Counted from the first letter of the stretch, positions 1-7,612 are shown. The stretch is 8,876 nt of DNA from Hepatobacter sp965661165 (GCA_965661165.1 CBFICL010000036.1:1-8876), one strand, 5' to 3'. Notes: a model not told the origin generated them from the sequence alone. A program made the numbers and translations.

Positions 1-945
1 CACCGCGGCCATTTTATGCAAGGGCCAAAACAGCACAGCCCGTTGCCACAAGCCGAGGAGGCTATAGACCATAAAAAAGACAAGTCCGGCCACAATCGAC
101 ATATGAAGGCCCGAAATGGCCAACAAATGCGCCATGCCCGCATCGGCAAAATCAGCGCGCACAGAAGAAGGCAGGCCTGCCGTGTGGCCCGTGAGAAGGG
201 CTGCGGCCACGCTGGCGTGGGGCATGGGCAAGACCTCAAACAAAACATGGGTCAGACGCTCGCGCCATGGCTCCATCCACATCGTGCGCCACAGGGGTGG
301 CGGGGCGTGCCGCAGGGAAGGAGAGGTGAGGCAAAACCCCTTTGCGCCGATGCCCTGAAAATAGCACGTTCTGCGCATATCATAGCCATAGGGCCACGTA
401 GGCGGGGGAAGTTTGGTGAGGTTAGCTTTTACCCGTATGTGCTGTCCGGTGCGCAGTGCTCTCCATCCACACGGAATCCACAGCCGCACTTTGCGAAGGG
501 CAAGGCTTGGCACAATGCGCGTCACCTGCACAATCACCCGTGCACCTTTCACTGCCTGTGGCCCTCCTTTGTAGCGAAGGTAGGTGACGTTTTCAATCAC
601 ACCCTCAAGGGTGGCGCGTTTGACGTGGGTGTTGAGCATGGGCGTCGCAAGAGTTTGTGTTCGCCACAAGGCAGCACTAAACCCAAGGCACACAAAGGCC
701 AGGCCCAGAAGCGCCACATGGAGGACAAAGAAAGCGCGATGATAGGTCAGCACCACGGCGCCCACACACCCCCCGGCACACAGTGCTGCCCCTAGGGCCC
801 ACCAAAAGGGGGGCTCAAACGTGAGAGAAAAATAGGCAGCAATCCCCAGGCCCAGCAGCACGGGCGTCCATAGGATGAGACGATCTTGCTCATGTGTCAA
901 AAAAAGTGTGAAAAGCGAGGAAAGCCGGGACCAGCGTGTGTGCAT
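1..945 (-). CDS. comEC: ComEC/Rec2-type DNA uptake channel, N-terminal 315 residues (runs off the left edge)
   Basis: ComEC is the inner-membrane channel that carries single-stranded DNA into the cytoplasm during natural transformation. The frame is open without a stop from ATG at 945 to base 1. Hydrophobic segments lie at about residues 24-42, 48-65 and 72-91. A soluble DUF4131/OB-like region follows (about 100-210), with the segment PYGYDMRR...GIGAKGF at 185-204 that is typical of alphaproteobacterial ComEC. The Competence domain then begins, with ALLTGH at 249-254 and the hallmark LAISGLHMS at 275-283, running into a membrane helix. Family members are usually about 700 residues or more, so the rest of the channel and any C-terminal metallo-beta-lactamase domain lie outside the window. 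The start lies 8 bases after the stop of the ABC transporter gene, so the two are probably co-transcribed. I see no strong Shine-Dalgarno sequence, which suggests translational coupling. Identity is firm; activity in DNA uptake is inferred from the family. Confidence 0.93.
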   Translation of the reverse strand, partial: MHTRWSRLSSLFTLFLTHEQDRLILWTPVLLGLGIAAYFSLTFEPPFWWALGAALCAGGCVGAVVLTYHRAFFVLHVALLGLAFVCLGFSAALWRTQTLATPMLNTHVKRATLEGVIENVTYLRYKGGPQAVKGARVIVQVTRIVPSLALRKVRLWIPCGWRALRTGQHIRVKANLTKLPPPTWPYGYDMRRTCYFQGIGAKGFCLTSPSLRHAPPPLWRTMWMEPWRERLTHVLFEVLPMPHASVAAALLTGHTAGLPSSVRADFADAGMAHLLAISGLHMSIVAGLVFFMVYSLLGLWQRAVLFWPLHKMAAV

Positions 946-953
946 GTGCGGGG

Positions 954-2684
954 TTACAGATGAGATTCGTTGTGAGAGGCATTGTGCGGGAACAACCACA
1001 CGTCTTGATGAAAGGCTTCCAAGGTGGGGCGATGACCCACACTGATGCACGTGGCTTTAGGGAAGCGGGTTTTGATGAGCTGATAAAGGGCGTGTTCTGA
1101 AGGTTCATCAAGGGCCGAGGTGGCTTCATCCAGAAAAATCCATGAAGGGTTGGCAAGCAACAGGCGCGCAAACCCCAGGCGTTGCTGTTCTCCACCGGAA
1201 AGCACCTGAGGCCAAAAAGCTTCATGTTCCAAGCGATCCTGAAGATGGGCTAGCCCTACATCCTCAAGCACCTGGACCAGCATGGATGAGGAAAACGCCT
1301 CGCCCCCTTGAGGATAGGTGAGCACATTTTTCAGCTTGCCCAGCGGCAGGTAAGGCTTTTGGGGCAAAAAGAAAAAACGCGCCGCGGGATAATCGATGGT
1401 GCCCTCCCCAAACAGCCACATGCCCTGAAGTGTACGCAAGAATGTGCTTTTACCGATGCCTGAAGGCCCTTTGATTAAGGTGGAGGCGCCAGGCGTGAAG
1501 GTTTTGTCCCCCACATGTTGAATCTTTCCCCCCCCGGGCGTTGTTAAGGTGAGGTTGTGGATCACAAGGCTAGGTTCCTTATGGCTTTGGTACACAATAT
1601 TTTTATGAGGCAGTGGTTGGTGCATCGTGCGCTCAAAGGTGATTAAACGGGTGAGGCTGGCTTTCCAGTCAATAATGTCAGGATAGTTTTGCACAATGAT
1701 AGTAAAGGCATTTTCCACGCTTCTAAACACGGAGAGTACCTGCATCAAAATGCCGATGGTGAGTTTTTCGCCAAAATAGCGCGGCGCCATCAACAGCATG
1801 GGCACAATGATGCTGGCCTGCATATAGCCGTTGATCCAAAAATTGATAGACACCATTTTGCGGATAATGGCCCGGGTGGTGAGATAGAGATTGTGCACAA
1901 ACCCATCGGTGGTCTTTTTTTCGGTGGCCTCGCCTTTGAGAAAGGCAATGCTTTCGCTGTGCTCGCGAATGCGGGCCAAGGCATAGCGCAAATCCCCTTC
2001 GCGCCGTTCTTTCTCCACCTCAAGAGGCAAGAGGGGCTTCATGATGCGCTTGCTGATGAACGTGCCAAGGACAGCATAAAAAAACGCCACAAACACCAAA
2101 TAGCCAGGGATCACAACGTGATAGCCCCCCACCGAAAAAGACAGCGGGCCCGAGATTTGCCACAAAATGCCCAAAAACACCACAAGGGTAAACACCTCTT
2201 GCATGATTTTTGTGAATAAGGTGAGCGTGTTGGTTGTGATATAAAACAGGTCATCGGAAAGGCGCTGGTCGGGGTTGTCCGTATCGCTCGGCATGAGTTG
2301 CAGAAGATAATAGCGCACGTCGCTCAGCCAGATGGATATATAGTGGTGTGAGAGAAAACGCCGCCAAAAAATTTTCAACAAAGATTCAATATAGGCCCGC
2401 ATGATCACAATGATGATGTTGATAGCGGCGATGCCCACAAACAAGACCATCAAAAAACGAAACTGGGCCAGGTCATAGGCTTGGAAAGAATCATAAATGG
2501 CACGTTGCCAATAGCTGAAAGCCCCATCAATGGCGGCATAGGCGATCATCGAGGCCAGCAGCGCCCCAAAAAGGCCGATGGCCCAGCGTGATTCTTCAGA
2601 CCTGGCATACAGCAACAAAATGCGCCCCACGTTGCGATAAAAATGGGGAACATGGTGATGATCGTGGCGTGTTTTTTTCGGCAT
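954..2684 (-). CDS. SbmA/BacA/YddA-type ABC transporter, fused permease and ATPase
   Basis: This 576-residue half-transporter has the ABC_membrane_2 (SbmA/BacA-like) membrane domain in front of an ATPase domain, the layout of E. coli YddA and of rhizobial BclA-type proteins. After a His-rich cytoplasmic start (residues 1-20), membrane segments lie at about 35-52, 76-96, 162-176, 188-210, 283-300 and perhaps near 310-330. The family motif NPDQR is at 137-141. The ATPase part has Walker A GPSGIGKST at 406-414, a Q-loop Gln at 442, signature LSGGEQ at 495-500, Walker B IFLDEA at 516-521 with catalytic Glu520, and switch His551. All ATP-site residues are present, so it should work as a homodimer in the inner membrane. 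Known relatives import peptides, corrinoids or other amphiphiles; the substrate here cannot be read from sequence. The ATG follows AAGGG at 2689-2693 and a strong promoter lies just upstream. It is the first gene of a unit with comEC. Confidence 0.92.
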   Translation of the reverse strand: MPKKTRHDHHHVPHFYRNVGRILLLYARSEESRWAIGLFGALLASMIAYAAIDGAFSYWQRAIYDSFQAYDLAQFRFLMVLFVGIAAINIIIVIMRAYIESLLKIFWRRFLSHHYISIWLSDVRYYLLQLMPSDTDNPDQRLSDDLFYITTNTLTLFTKIMQEVFTLVVFLGILWQISGPLSFSVGGYHVVIPGYLVFVAFFYAVLGTFISKRIMKPLLPLEVEKERREGDLRYALARIREHSESIAFLKGEATEKKTTDGFVHNLYLTTRAIIRKMVSINFWINGYMQASIIVPMLLMAPRYFGEKLTIGILMQVLSVFRSVENAFTIIVQNYPDIIDWKASLTRLITFERTMHQPLPHKNIVYQSHKEPSLVIHNLTLTTPGGGKIQHVGDKTFTPGASTLIKGPSGIGKSTFLRTLQGMWLFGEGTIDYPAARFFFLPQKPYLPLGKLKNVLTYPQGGEAFSSSMLVQVLEDVGLAHLQDRLEHEAFWPQVLSGGEQQRLGFARLLLANPSWIFLDEATSALDEPSEHALYQLIKTRFPKATCISVGHRPTLEAFHQDVWLFPHNASHNESHL

Positions 2685-2688
2685 AGCG

Positions 2689-2693
2689 CCCTT
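2689..2693 (-). promoter_or_regulatory. Shine-Dalgarno site of the ABC transporter gene
   Basis: AAGGG lies 4 bases upstream of the ATG at 2684. The spacing is slightly short, but it is the only purine-rich site near this start, and the membrane domain is complete from this Met. Confidence 0.55.
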
Positions 2694-2716
2694 GGTAAGC
2701 CATGTGTGTGAGGGGG

Positions 2717-2744
2717 ATTATACATAACCTCAGTCGTTTGTAAA
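2717..2744 (-). promoter_or_regulatory. Sigma-70-type promoter of the ABC transporter-comEC unit
   Basis: On the minus strand a -35 box TTTACA (2744-2739) and a perfect -10 box TATAAT (2722-2717) are separated by 16 bases. Transcription would begin near 2709-2711, leaving a leader of roughly 25 bases before the ATG at 2684. It lies in the only sizeable gap between the atp/lipoprotein genes and the transporter, so it probably makes the transporter and comEC independent of atp transcription. It was identified by eye against the consensus and is not experimentally supported. Confidence 0.65.
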
Positions 2745-2908
2745 AAGGATAGGTGATTTTTTCTCAACAAAAAGCGATCCCTTAACGCCAAAAATGATCA
2801 CCGTATCTAAAAAAGCAAGGCGAGGAGGTTGGCAGGATGCCTGAAAAGAGGTGCCTGATGCTTTAAGGGGTATAACCGCACAGGTGAAACGAAGGTACGG
2901 TGGGTGCG

Positions 2909-3247
2909 TTAGGGCGTTTGAGGTGTTGTTGCTGCGTCCTCCCCTTGGCCTGTGGCGTCATGGGGAGTGGGGGATGGGGCGTGCGAAAAGGTTTGGGCCC
3001 ACAAATCATTGCCGCGCGAGGTGAGGGTGGTTTTTTCTTGGGTCAAACGCACAAGTTCGCGGTCTTTGTGATGAAAAAGATCATCGGCTTGAAAGGCGCA
3101 CATATCTTTCATGGGTACGCTGGCGATGTCAGGATAGGCTTCGTGATGTTGTGTGTGTCCAAACCACCAGCTGCCCATACATGCCGAAAGGCCTAAGCAG
3201 CCTAGCGCACACGCAAGGCGAGAGACCCAAGGGCGTAAGGAGCGCAT
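2909..3247 (-). CDS. Small predicted lipoprotein downstream of atpC, function unknown
   Basis: This is a 112-residue protein with a clear lipoprotein signal. A basic start (MRSLRPWVSR) is followed by a hydrophobic core and the lipobox LSAC, with Cys23 as the predicted lipidation site. The short mature part contains YPDIASVP at 38-45, then a charged stretch (about 55-87) that could be helical, and a Pro/Thr-rich tail from about residue 88. The YP-x-[IL]-x-x-VP element resembles one I associate with small alphaproteobacterial envelope lipoproteins of unknown role; that is recollection, not a search. The frame stays open upstream to an ATG at 3322, but that start would overlap atpC and place 25 extra residues before the signal peptide, so I chose the ATG at 3247. 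No good Shine-Dalgarno sequence precedes it, only AGG directly abutting the ATG. The gap to atpC is 64 bases with no obvious terminator, so it may be read through from the atp operon. Confidence 0.7.
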   Translation of the reverse strand: MRSLRPWVSRLACALGCLGLSACMGSWWFGHTQHHEAYPDIASVPMKDMCAFQADDLFHHKDRELVRLTQEKTTLTSRGNDLWAQTFSHAPSPTPHDATGQGEDAATTPQTP

Positions 3248-3311
3248 CCTGCAAAGGGGAAAGCGTAAACGGACACGGGTTGGTGTGGGGGCGTGGGCGC
3301 AGCGGAGGTGG

Positions 3312-3635
3312 CTACCACACATAGGTGGATGGATGCGGATCTGTCACCGTATCTTCGTCAAAAAGAACCGCTCGGGTGCTGAAAATCTTCACCTTGTGGG
3401 GACGGACGCTGATGATGCCCTCATGTGTTTCATAAATCACCGGTTCGTCTTTCCCTGGCAGCATAAGACGCAAGAGGCCTTTGCTCAACACACTCAACAA
3501 AGGCGCATGCCCTTTATAAAGGGCCATATGACCATCCAAAGCCTTGCAAAACACAGCATCTACCCTGTCATCAAACACAGATCCCGCCGGCGTTGAAAGG
3601 ATGACGTGAAGGTGCGCGGCTTTGGCGTGGCTCAT
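3312..3635 (-). CDS. atpC: ATP synthase F1 epsilon subunit, short form
   Basis: Epsilon sits at the foot of the central stalk of F1 and couples gamma to the c-ring; in many bacteria its C-terminal helices also restrain ATP hydrolysis. This 107-residue protein shows the N-terminal beta-sandwich: HLHVILSTPAGSVF at 9-21, the conserved DGHMALYKGHAPLLSVL at 34-50 (usually GEFGILPGHAPLL), and the strand-rich part to about residue 92. After that it ends in an unrelated tail, DPHPSTYVW, so the usual C-terminal two-helix domain (total about 130-140 residues) is missing. No continuation of that domain is evident in the other frames downstream, so this looks like a genuine short form rather than a frameshift. 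Its ATG overlaps the atpD stop as ATGA, with AGGGGA upstream, which implies translational coupling. Identity comes from both the motif and the operon position. Confidence 0.92.
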   Translation of the reverse strand: MSHAKAAHLHVILSTPAGSVFDDRVDAVFCKALDGHMALYKGHAPLLSVLSKGLLRLMLPGKDEPVIYETHEGIISVRPHKVKIFSTRAVLFDEDTVTDPHPSTYVW

Positions 3636-5218
3636 GATTCCCCTAAATCCTTGGCTTTTTGATACACATCTTGAATGGTGCCTGTCATAAAGAAGGCCGC
3701 TTCGGGCACATCGTCAAGCTCACCCTCCACAATGCGCTTAAAGCCATCAATGGTGTCTTCCCTCGCAACAAACACGCCTGAAATGTTGGTGAAGGTTTCG
3801 GCTGTCTGGAAGGGCTGTGAGAGAAAGCGCTGGATTTTCCGGGCGCGTTTGACGGTGATCCGATCTTCTTCTGAAAGCTCTTCCATTCCAAGGATGGCGA
3901 TGATGTCTTGAAGAGATTTATAGGTTTGCAATATTTTTTGCACCGAACGCGCCACGTCATAGTGCGTGTCGCCCACCACGGCTGGGTCAAGGATGCGTGA
4001 TGTAGAGTCAAGGGGATCAACGGCGGGATAAATCCCCAAACTGGCAATGGTGCGTGAGAGCACCGTGCGCGCATCAAGGTGTGTAAATGAGGTGGCGGGC
4101 GCAGGGTCGGTCAAGTCATCCGCTGGCACATAAATCGCTTGCACGCTGGTAATCGAGCCCTTGGTGGTGGAGGTGATGCGTTCTTGCAGCGCGCCCATTT
4201 CTGTGGCCAGCGTGGGTTGATAGCCCACCGAAGAGGGCATGCGCCCCAAAAGGGTCGAAATTTCAGCTCCGGCCTGGGTGAAGCGGAAGATGTTATCAAT
4301 AAAAAACAGCACATCTTTGCCTTCAGCATCGCGGAAGTATTCAGCCATGGTGACGCCTGACAGGGCCACCCGGGCACGGGCGCCTGGCGGCTCGTTCATT
4401 TGACCATAAATAAGGGCGGCTTTGGAGGTGTCATCTTCAAGGTCAATCACACCTGAGTCAATCATTTCGTGATAAAGATCATTGCCTTCACGGGTGCGTT
4501 CACCCACGCCGGCAAACACAGAATACCCGCCATGCGCTTTGGCAATGTTGTTAATCAGCTCCATAATCAGCACGGTTTTGCCCACACCGGCGCCACCAAA
4601 CAAGCCAATTTTTCCACCTTTCAAATAGGGGCACAGCAAATCGATCACCTTGATGCCTGTGCCCAACACTTCAGCGTCAGTGGATTGGTCGATAAACGCA
4701 GGGGGCGCGCGGTGAATATTCCACTGTTTTTTGGTTTTGACGGGCCCGCGGCCATCAATGGGCTCACCGGTCACGTTAATGATGCGTCCCAAGGTTTCAG
4801 GGCCTACAGGAATTTGGATTTCTCGGCCTAAATCTTCCACCGGCTGTCCGCGGCAAAGCCCTTCGGTGGCATCCATGGCGATGGTGCGCACACATTCTTC
4901 TCCAATGTCTTGCGCCACTTCTAAGATAAGGTCGGGCCCGTTCTCCATTTTAACGGCGAGCGCGCCTTGAATGGGCGGCACGTGGTCTTCAAAATGAACA
5001 TCCACAATGGGGCCCTGTATTTGGGTGATGACGCCCCTTTTGTAGGCGGTTTGGGAGGCTGGCGTTTTGGCACGTGGTGTTTTGTCGCTAGCTATACGCT
5101 CAGGCGTTTTTCCACCCGGTGTTTTGGCCACGCGCTCTTTTTTTACAGACGCAGCTTTCGTGGCTTTCCGAGGCGCTGGTGCACGTGAGGAAGGGGGGGT
5201 AGATGCTTTTGTTAACAT
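3632..5218 (-). CDS. atpD: ATP synthase F1 beta subunit with basic N-terminal extension
   Basis: Beta is the catalytic subunit of F1, making ATP from ADP and phosphate. It has 528 residues. Walker A GGAGVGKT is at 208-215 (Lys214 corresponds to E. coli Lys155), the catalytic Glu is at 240 within GERTREGND, Walker B FFIDN is at 305-309, and the DELSEED loop reads MEELSEED at 445-452. All key residues are present. Relative to E. coli there are about 59 extra residues at the N-terminus, rich in Ala, Pro, Lys, Arg and Thr, including four KTP tripeptides. Such extensions are known in alphaproteobacterial AtpD, although the sequence itself is poorly conserved. The ATG overlaps the last 7 bases of atpG, with AGGAG at 5229-5233 ten bases upstream, so the extended start has ribosome-binding support. 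The 3' end overlaps atpC by 4 bases. Translation is probably coupled along atpG-atpD-atpC. Confidence 0.97.
   Translation of the reverse strand: MLTKASTPPSSRAPAPRKATKAASVKKERVAKTPGGKTPERIASDKTPRAKTPASQTAYKRGVITQIQGPIVDVHFEDHVPPIQGALAVKMENGPDLILEVAQDIGEECVRTIAMDATEGLCRGQPVEDLGREIQIPVGPETLGRIINVTGEPIDGRGPVKTKKQWNIHRAPPAFIDQSTDAEVLGTGIKVIDLLCPYLKGGKIGLFGGAGVGKTVLIMELINNIAKAHGGYSVFAGVGERTREGNDLYHEMIDSGVIDLEDDTSKAALIYGQMNEPPGARARVALSGVTMAEYFRDAEGKDVLFFIDNIFRFTQAGAEISTLLGRMPSSVGYQPTLATEMGALQERITSTTKGSITSVQAIYVPADDLTDPAPATSFTHLDARTVLSRTIASLGIYPAVDPLDSTSRILDPAVVGDTHYDVARSVQKILQTYKSLQDIIAILGMEELSEEDRITVKRARKIQRFLSQPFQTAETFTNISGVFVAREDTIDGFKRIVEGELDDVPEAAFFMTGTIQDVYQKAKDLGES
5060..5125 (-). repeat. KTP repeats in the AtpD N-terminal extension
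   Basis: Within 22 codons the tripeptide Lys-Thr-Pro occurs four times (AtpD residues 32-34, 37-39, 46-48, 51-53), encoded by AAAACACC or AAAACGCC. It is an irregular, degenerate repeat in a low-complexity basic segment, not a perfect tandem array. The segment lies before the first beta-barrel strand (VITQIQGPIVDVHF), so it should not disturb the fold. Confidence 0.7.
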
Positions 5219-6069
5219 AGGGCCTGTGCTCCTGAAATAACTTCGGTAAGTTCTTTGGTGATCATGGCTTGACGCTGGCGGTTATAGCTTAAACCAATGT
5301 CTTCTAAGATTTCTTCGCTGTTGCGCACCGCGCCGTCCATGGCTGTCATGCGGCAGCCCTCTTCACTTAAGATGCTTTCCACAAAAAGGTGGTAGAGCCC
5401 AAACACAAGATAGGTCTGGATCCAATGGCGGACAAACAAAGCCCGTGTGGGCTCGAGGGTCACATCAGGCAACGGGCCTGGGTTGTGGGCGGAAGCTGTG
5501 AGGGGCGCCAAGAGGTCGGCCAAAGACAGCAGTTTCACGTCTTGAGATAAGGCATTTTTGAAATGTGTAGAGACAATGGCAATGCGGCCAATCTTTTTGT
5601 CATCATAAAGCTGGCAGGCTTCGTTTAACAGGGCGGCCATGGCGTCTGTCTGCACGTGTTTGAACTGAGAGGTGGTTTTGAAAAGCGTATGCCCGCGCCC
5701 CTTGAGCTGGGACGCCAACCGGTCGCCAAAAACATACATCAAGGGCGGCTCTTTTTCATGTGCGATGTGGGTTTCGATAGAGCGAATCAATTGGGTATGA
5801 AAGTGTCCACACAGGCCCCTGTTAGCACCCAAGATAATCCACAAGGAGGGTCTATCGTCAATATGTTGCGTATAATGCGGAAAATCTTCAGCTGTCAGAG
5901 CCGCAGGGCCTGCGGTCATCATCAGCGCGTGTTTTTGCTTACGCGTTTCTTTGAAGAGGGCGTCAAATCGCTTTAATTTGGCGGCAGCCACCATTTTCAT
6001 AGCTGACATAATCTTTTTTGTGGACGTCACCGCGTCGCGTCGCTGGCTGAGGCTTTGAAGCGTGGGCAT
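5212..6069 (-). CDS. atpG: ATP synthase F1 gamma subunit
   Basis: Gamma is the rotating central shaft of F1. The 285-residue protein has the expected two ends of the antiparallel coiled coil. The N-terminal helix contains TSTKKIMSAMKMVAAAKLKR (15-34). The C-terminal helix covers about 230-280, with SEEGCRMTAMDGAVRNSEE and the closing ELTEVISGAQAL. The central Rossmann-like part carries GANRGLCGHF at 81-90, where most homologs have SDRGLCGG, followed by the less conserved middle. Length matches the family (about 285-295). The start ATG directly follows the atpA stop with no gap; AAAGG at 6079-6083 inside the atpA 3' end supplies a Shine-Dalgarno site. The 3' end overlaps atpD by 7 bases. Nothing suggests a defect. 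Confidence 0.96.
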   Translation of the reverse strand: MPTLQSLSQRRDAVTSTKKIMSAMKMVAAAKLKRFDALFKETRKQKHALMMTAGPAALTAEDFPHYTQHIDDRPSLWIILGANRGLCGHFHTQLIRSIETHIAHEKEPPLMYVFGDRLASQLKGRGHTLFKTTSQFKHVQTDAMAALLNEACQLYDDKKIGRIAIVSTHFKNALSQDVKLLSLADLLAPLTASAHNPGPLPDVTLEPTRALFVRHWIQTYLVFGLYHLFVESILSEEGCRMTAMDGAVRNSEEILEDIGLSYNRQRQAMITKELTEVISGAQALC

Positions 6070-7599
6070 CTATACAAACCTTTCCATAAACGTCACCAAG
6101 AAGGTGTGCAGCTTCTTTTCAATAGCTGCAGAGAGAGCGCCTTCCTCTTCAATGCTGGGCAGGATGAGGCTTTTATCCTCACGCAGGGCGGCTAAAAATT
6201 CATCAGAAAAACGTATGAACGCATCTTCGTGCAGGTCATCGAGATATCCCCTTGTGCCGGCAAACAAAAGCACCACCTGTTCTGCCATAGACAAAGGAGA
6301 ATAGGGTGGCTGTTTCAGCAACAAGGTGAGGGCACGCCCGCGAGTGAGCAATTGTTTTGAGGTGCTGTCTAGGTCGGAAGACAGCTGAGAAAAAGCCTGC
6401 ATTTCTTTGTATTGCGCAAGTTCAAGCTTGATTTTACCCGCCACCTGCTTCATAGCTTTGCGCTGTGCTGCCGAGCCTACACGACTGACAGACGTGCCCA
6501 CATTAATGGCGGGGCGCAGACCTTCGTTGAACAGTTTAGATTCAAGAAAAATTTGTCCATCGGTGATGGAAATGACGTTGGTGGGGATATAGGCCGAAAT
6601 ATCGCCAGCCTGGGTTTCAATAATCGGCAACGCTGTCAGCGAACCGCCACCCGCATCCGCGCTCATTTTGCCGGCACGCTCCAGCAAGCGGGCATGAAGA
6701 TAAAAAACATCTCCTGGATAGGCCTCACGTCCTGGCGGGCGTTTGAGCAGCAAGGACATCTCCCGGTAAGCCACAGCGTGCTTGGAAAGGTCATCATAAA
6801 TAATAAGGGCGTGCTTGCCCCGATCTCTAAAATATTCCCCCATGGTGCAACCCACATAGGGCACAAGGTATTGCAGGGAAGCGGGGTCAGCGGCATTGGC
6901 GGCCACCACGGTGGTGTAAGCCATCGCGCCCTTCTCTTTCAACACCTGCACAAGATGGGCAATGGTGGATTGCTTTTGTCCGATGCCTACATAGATGCAG
7001 TGCACTTGGTTGTCTTCATCGCCTGCATCAAAGGCTTTTTTCTGGTTCAAGATGGCATCGATGGCCAGGGTTGTTTTGCCGGTTTGCCGGTCGCCGATAA
7101 TAAGCTCTCGCTGTCCGCGTCCGATGGGCACCAGGGCGTCAATGGCTTTAACGCCGGTTTGAAGGGGGGTGGAGACAGATTCACGCTCAATAATGCCGGG
7201 GGCTTTGGCGTCAATATAGGTCGTTGACACATCCGTAAGCGGACCATTGCCATCAATGGGTCGACCCAAGCCATCAAGCACGCGCCCTAAAATGCCCATA
7301 CCCACCGGGGCCTCCACCATCTCGCCTGTGCGTTTGGCTAAATCACCTTCTTGCAAGTTTTGGCCACTACCTAGCAGGACAATGCCCGTGGTTTCTGCAT
7401 GGAGACTGAGGGCGATGCCCTGAACGTTGTCACCCAAAATCACACGTTCGCCATATTTCACGCCATCTAGGCCCCAAACCGTGGCAATGCCATCACTGAG
7501 CGATAAAATGCGGCCCACTTCACGTGTTTCCGCCATGTGATCAAAATGTTTGATATGTTCTTGAAGAACGGAGAGAGCTTCTGATGACGACAGGGTCAT
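6070..7599 (-). CDS. atpA: ATP synthase F1 alpha subunit
   Basis: Alpha forms the alpha3beta3 ring of F1, binds nucleotide at the non-catalytic sites and supplies the arginine finger to the catalytic sites. The protein has 509 residues, close to the usual 500-515. It has the N-terminal helix that meets delta (about 1-25), a beta-barrel with VGRILSLSDGIATVWGL at 28-44, Walker A GDRQTGKT at 169-176, Walker B IIYDD at 266-270, and the arginine finger Arg373 in VSRVGSAAQR. The C-terminal helical bundle is complete. The start has a good Shine-Dalgarno site, AAAGGA at 7607-7612, 7 bases upstream, and lies 16 bases after the atpH stop. The atpG start follows its stop immediately. All catalytic and structural motifs look normal. 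Confidence 0.98.
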   Translation of the reverse strand: MTLSSSEALSVLQEHIKHFDHMAETREVGRILSLSDGIATVWGLDGVKYGERVILGDNVQGIALSLHAETTGIVLLGSGQNLQEGDLAKRTGEMVEAPVGMGILGRVLDGLGRPIDGNGPLTDVSTTYIDAKAPGIIERESVSTPLQTGVKAIDALVPIGRGQRELIIGDRQTGKTTLAIDAILNQKKAFDAGDEDNQVHCIYVGIGQKQSTIAHLVQVLKEKGAMAYTTVVAANAADPASLQYLVPYVGCTMGEYFRDRGKHALIIYDDLSKHAVAYREMSLLLKRPPGREAYPGDVFYLHARLLERAGKMSADAGGGSLTALPIIETQAGDISAYIPTNVISITDGQIFLESKLFNEGLRPAINVGTSVSRVGSAAQRKAMKQVAGKIKLELAQYKEMQAFSQLSSDLDSTSKQLLTRGRALTLLLKQPPYSPLSMAEQVVLLFAGTRGYLDDLHEDAFIRFSDEFLAALREDKSLILPSIEEEGALSAAIEKKLHTFLVTFMERFV

Positions 7600-7606
7600 A
7601 ACAATT

Positions 7607-7612
7607 TCCTTT
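7607..7612 (-). promoter_or_regulatory. Shine-Dalgarno site of atpA
   Basis: AAAGGA lies 7 bases upstream of the atpA ATG, in the short gap between atpH and atpA, and supports the chosen start. Confidence 0.7.

Noticed and set aside
16..795. Long open frame on the plus strand (259 codons)
   Set aside because: It lies antisense to comEC, whose minus-strand frame carries the LAISGLHMS hallmark and membrane helices. The plus-strand translation is a His/Lys/Arg-rich composition artefact with no domain.
2838..2850. Possible intrinsic terminator after the lipoprotein gene (small hairpin GGCA-TCC-TGCC)
   Set aside because: The stem has only 4 base pairs and is not followed directly by a run of T. 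A second weak GCG/CGC hairpin near 2770-2785 is followed by T residues but has only three solid pairs plus a mismatch. Neither is convincing.
3248..3322. Longer start for the small lipoprotein at ATG 3322
   Set aside because: It would overlap atpC and put 25 residues with no signal-peptide features before the basic start and lipobox. The ATG at 3247 gives a normal lipoprotein signal.
4469..4831. Plus-strand open frame inside atpD, like several others antisense to atpA, atpG and the transporter
   Set aside because: These mirror strongly conserved coding sequence on the minus strand and have no domain or ribosome site of their own.
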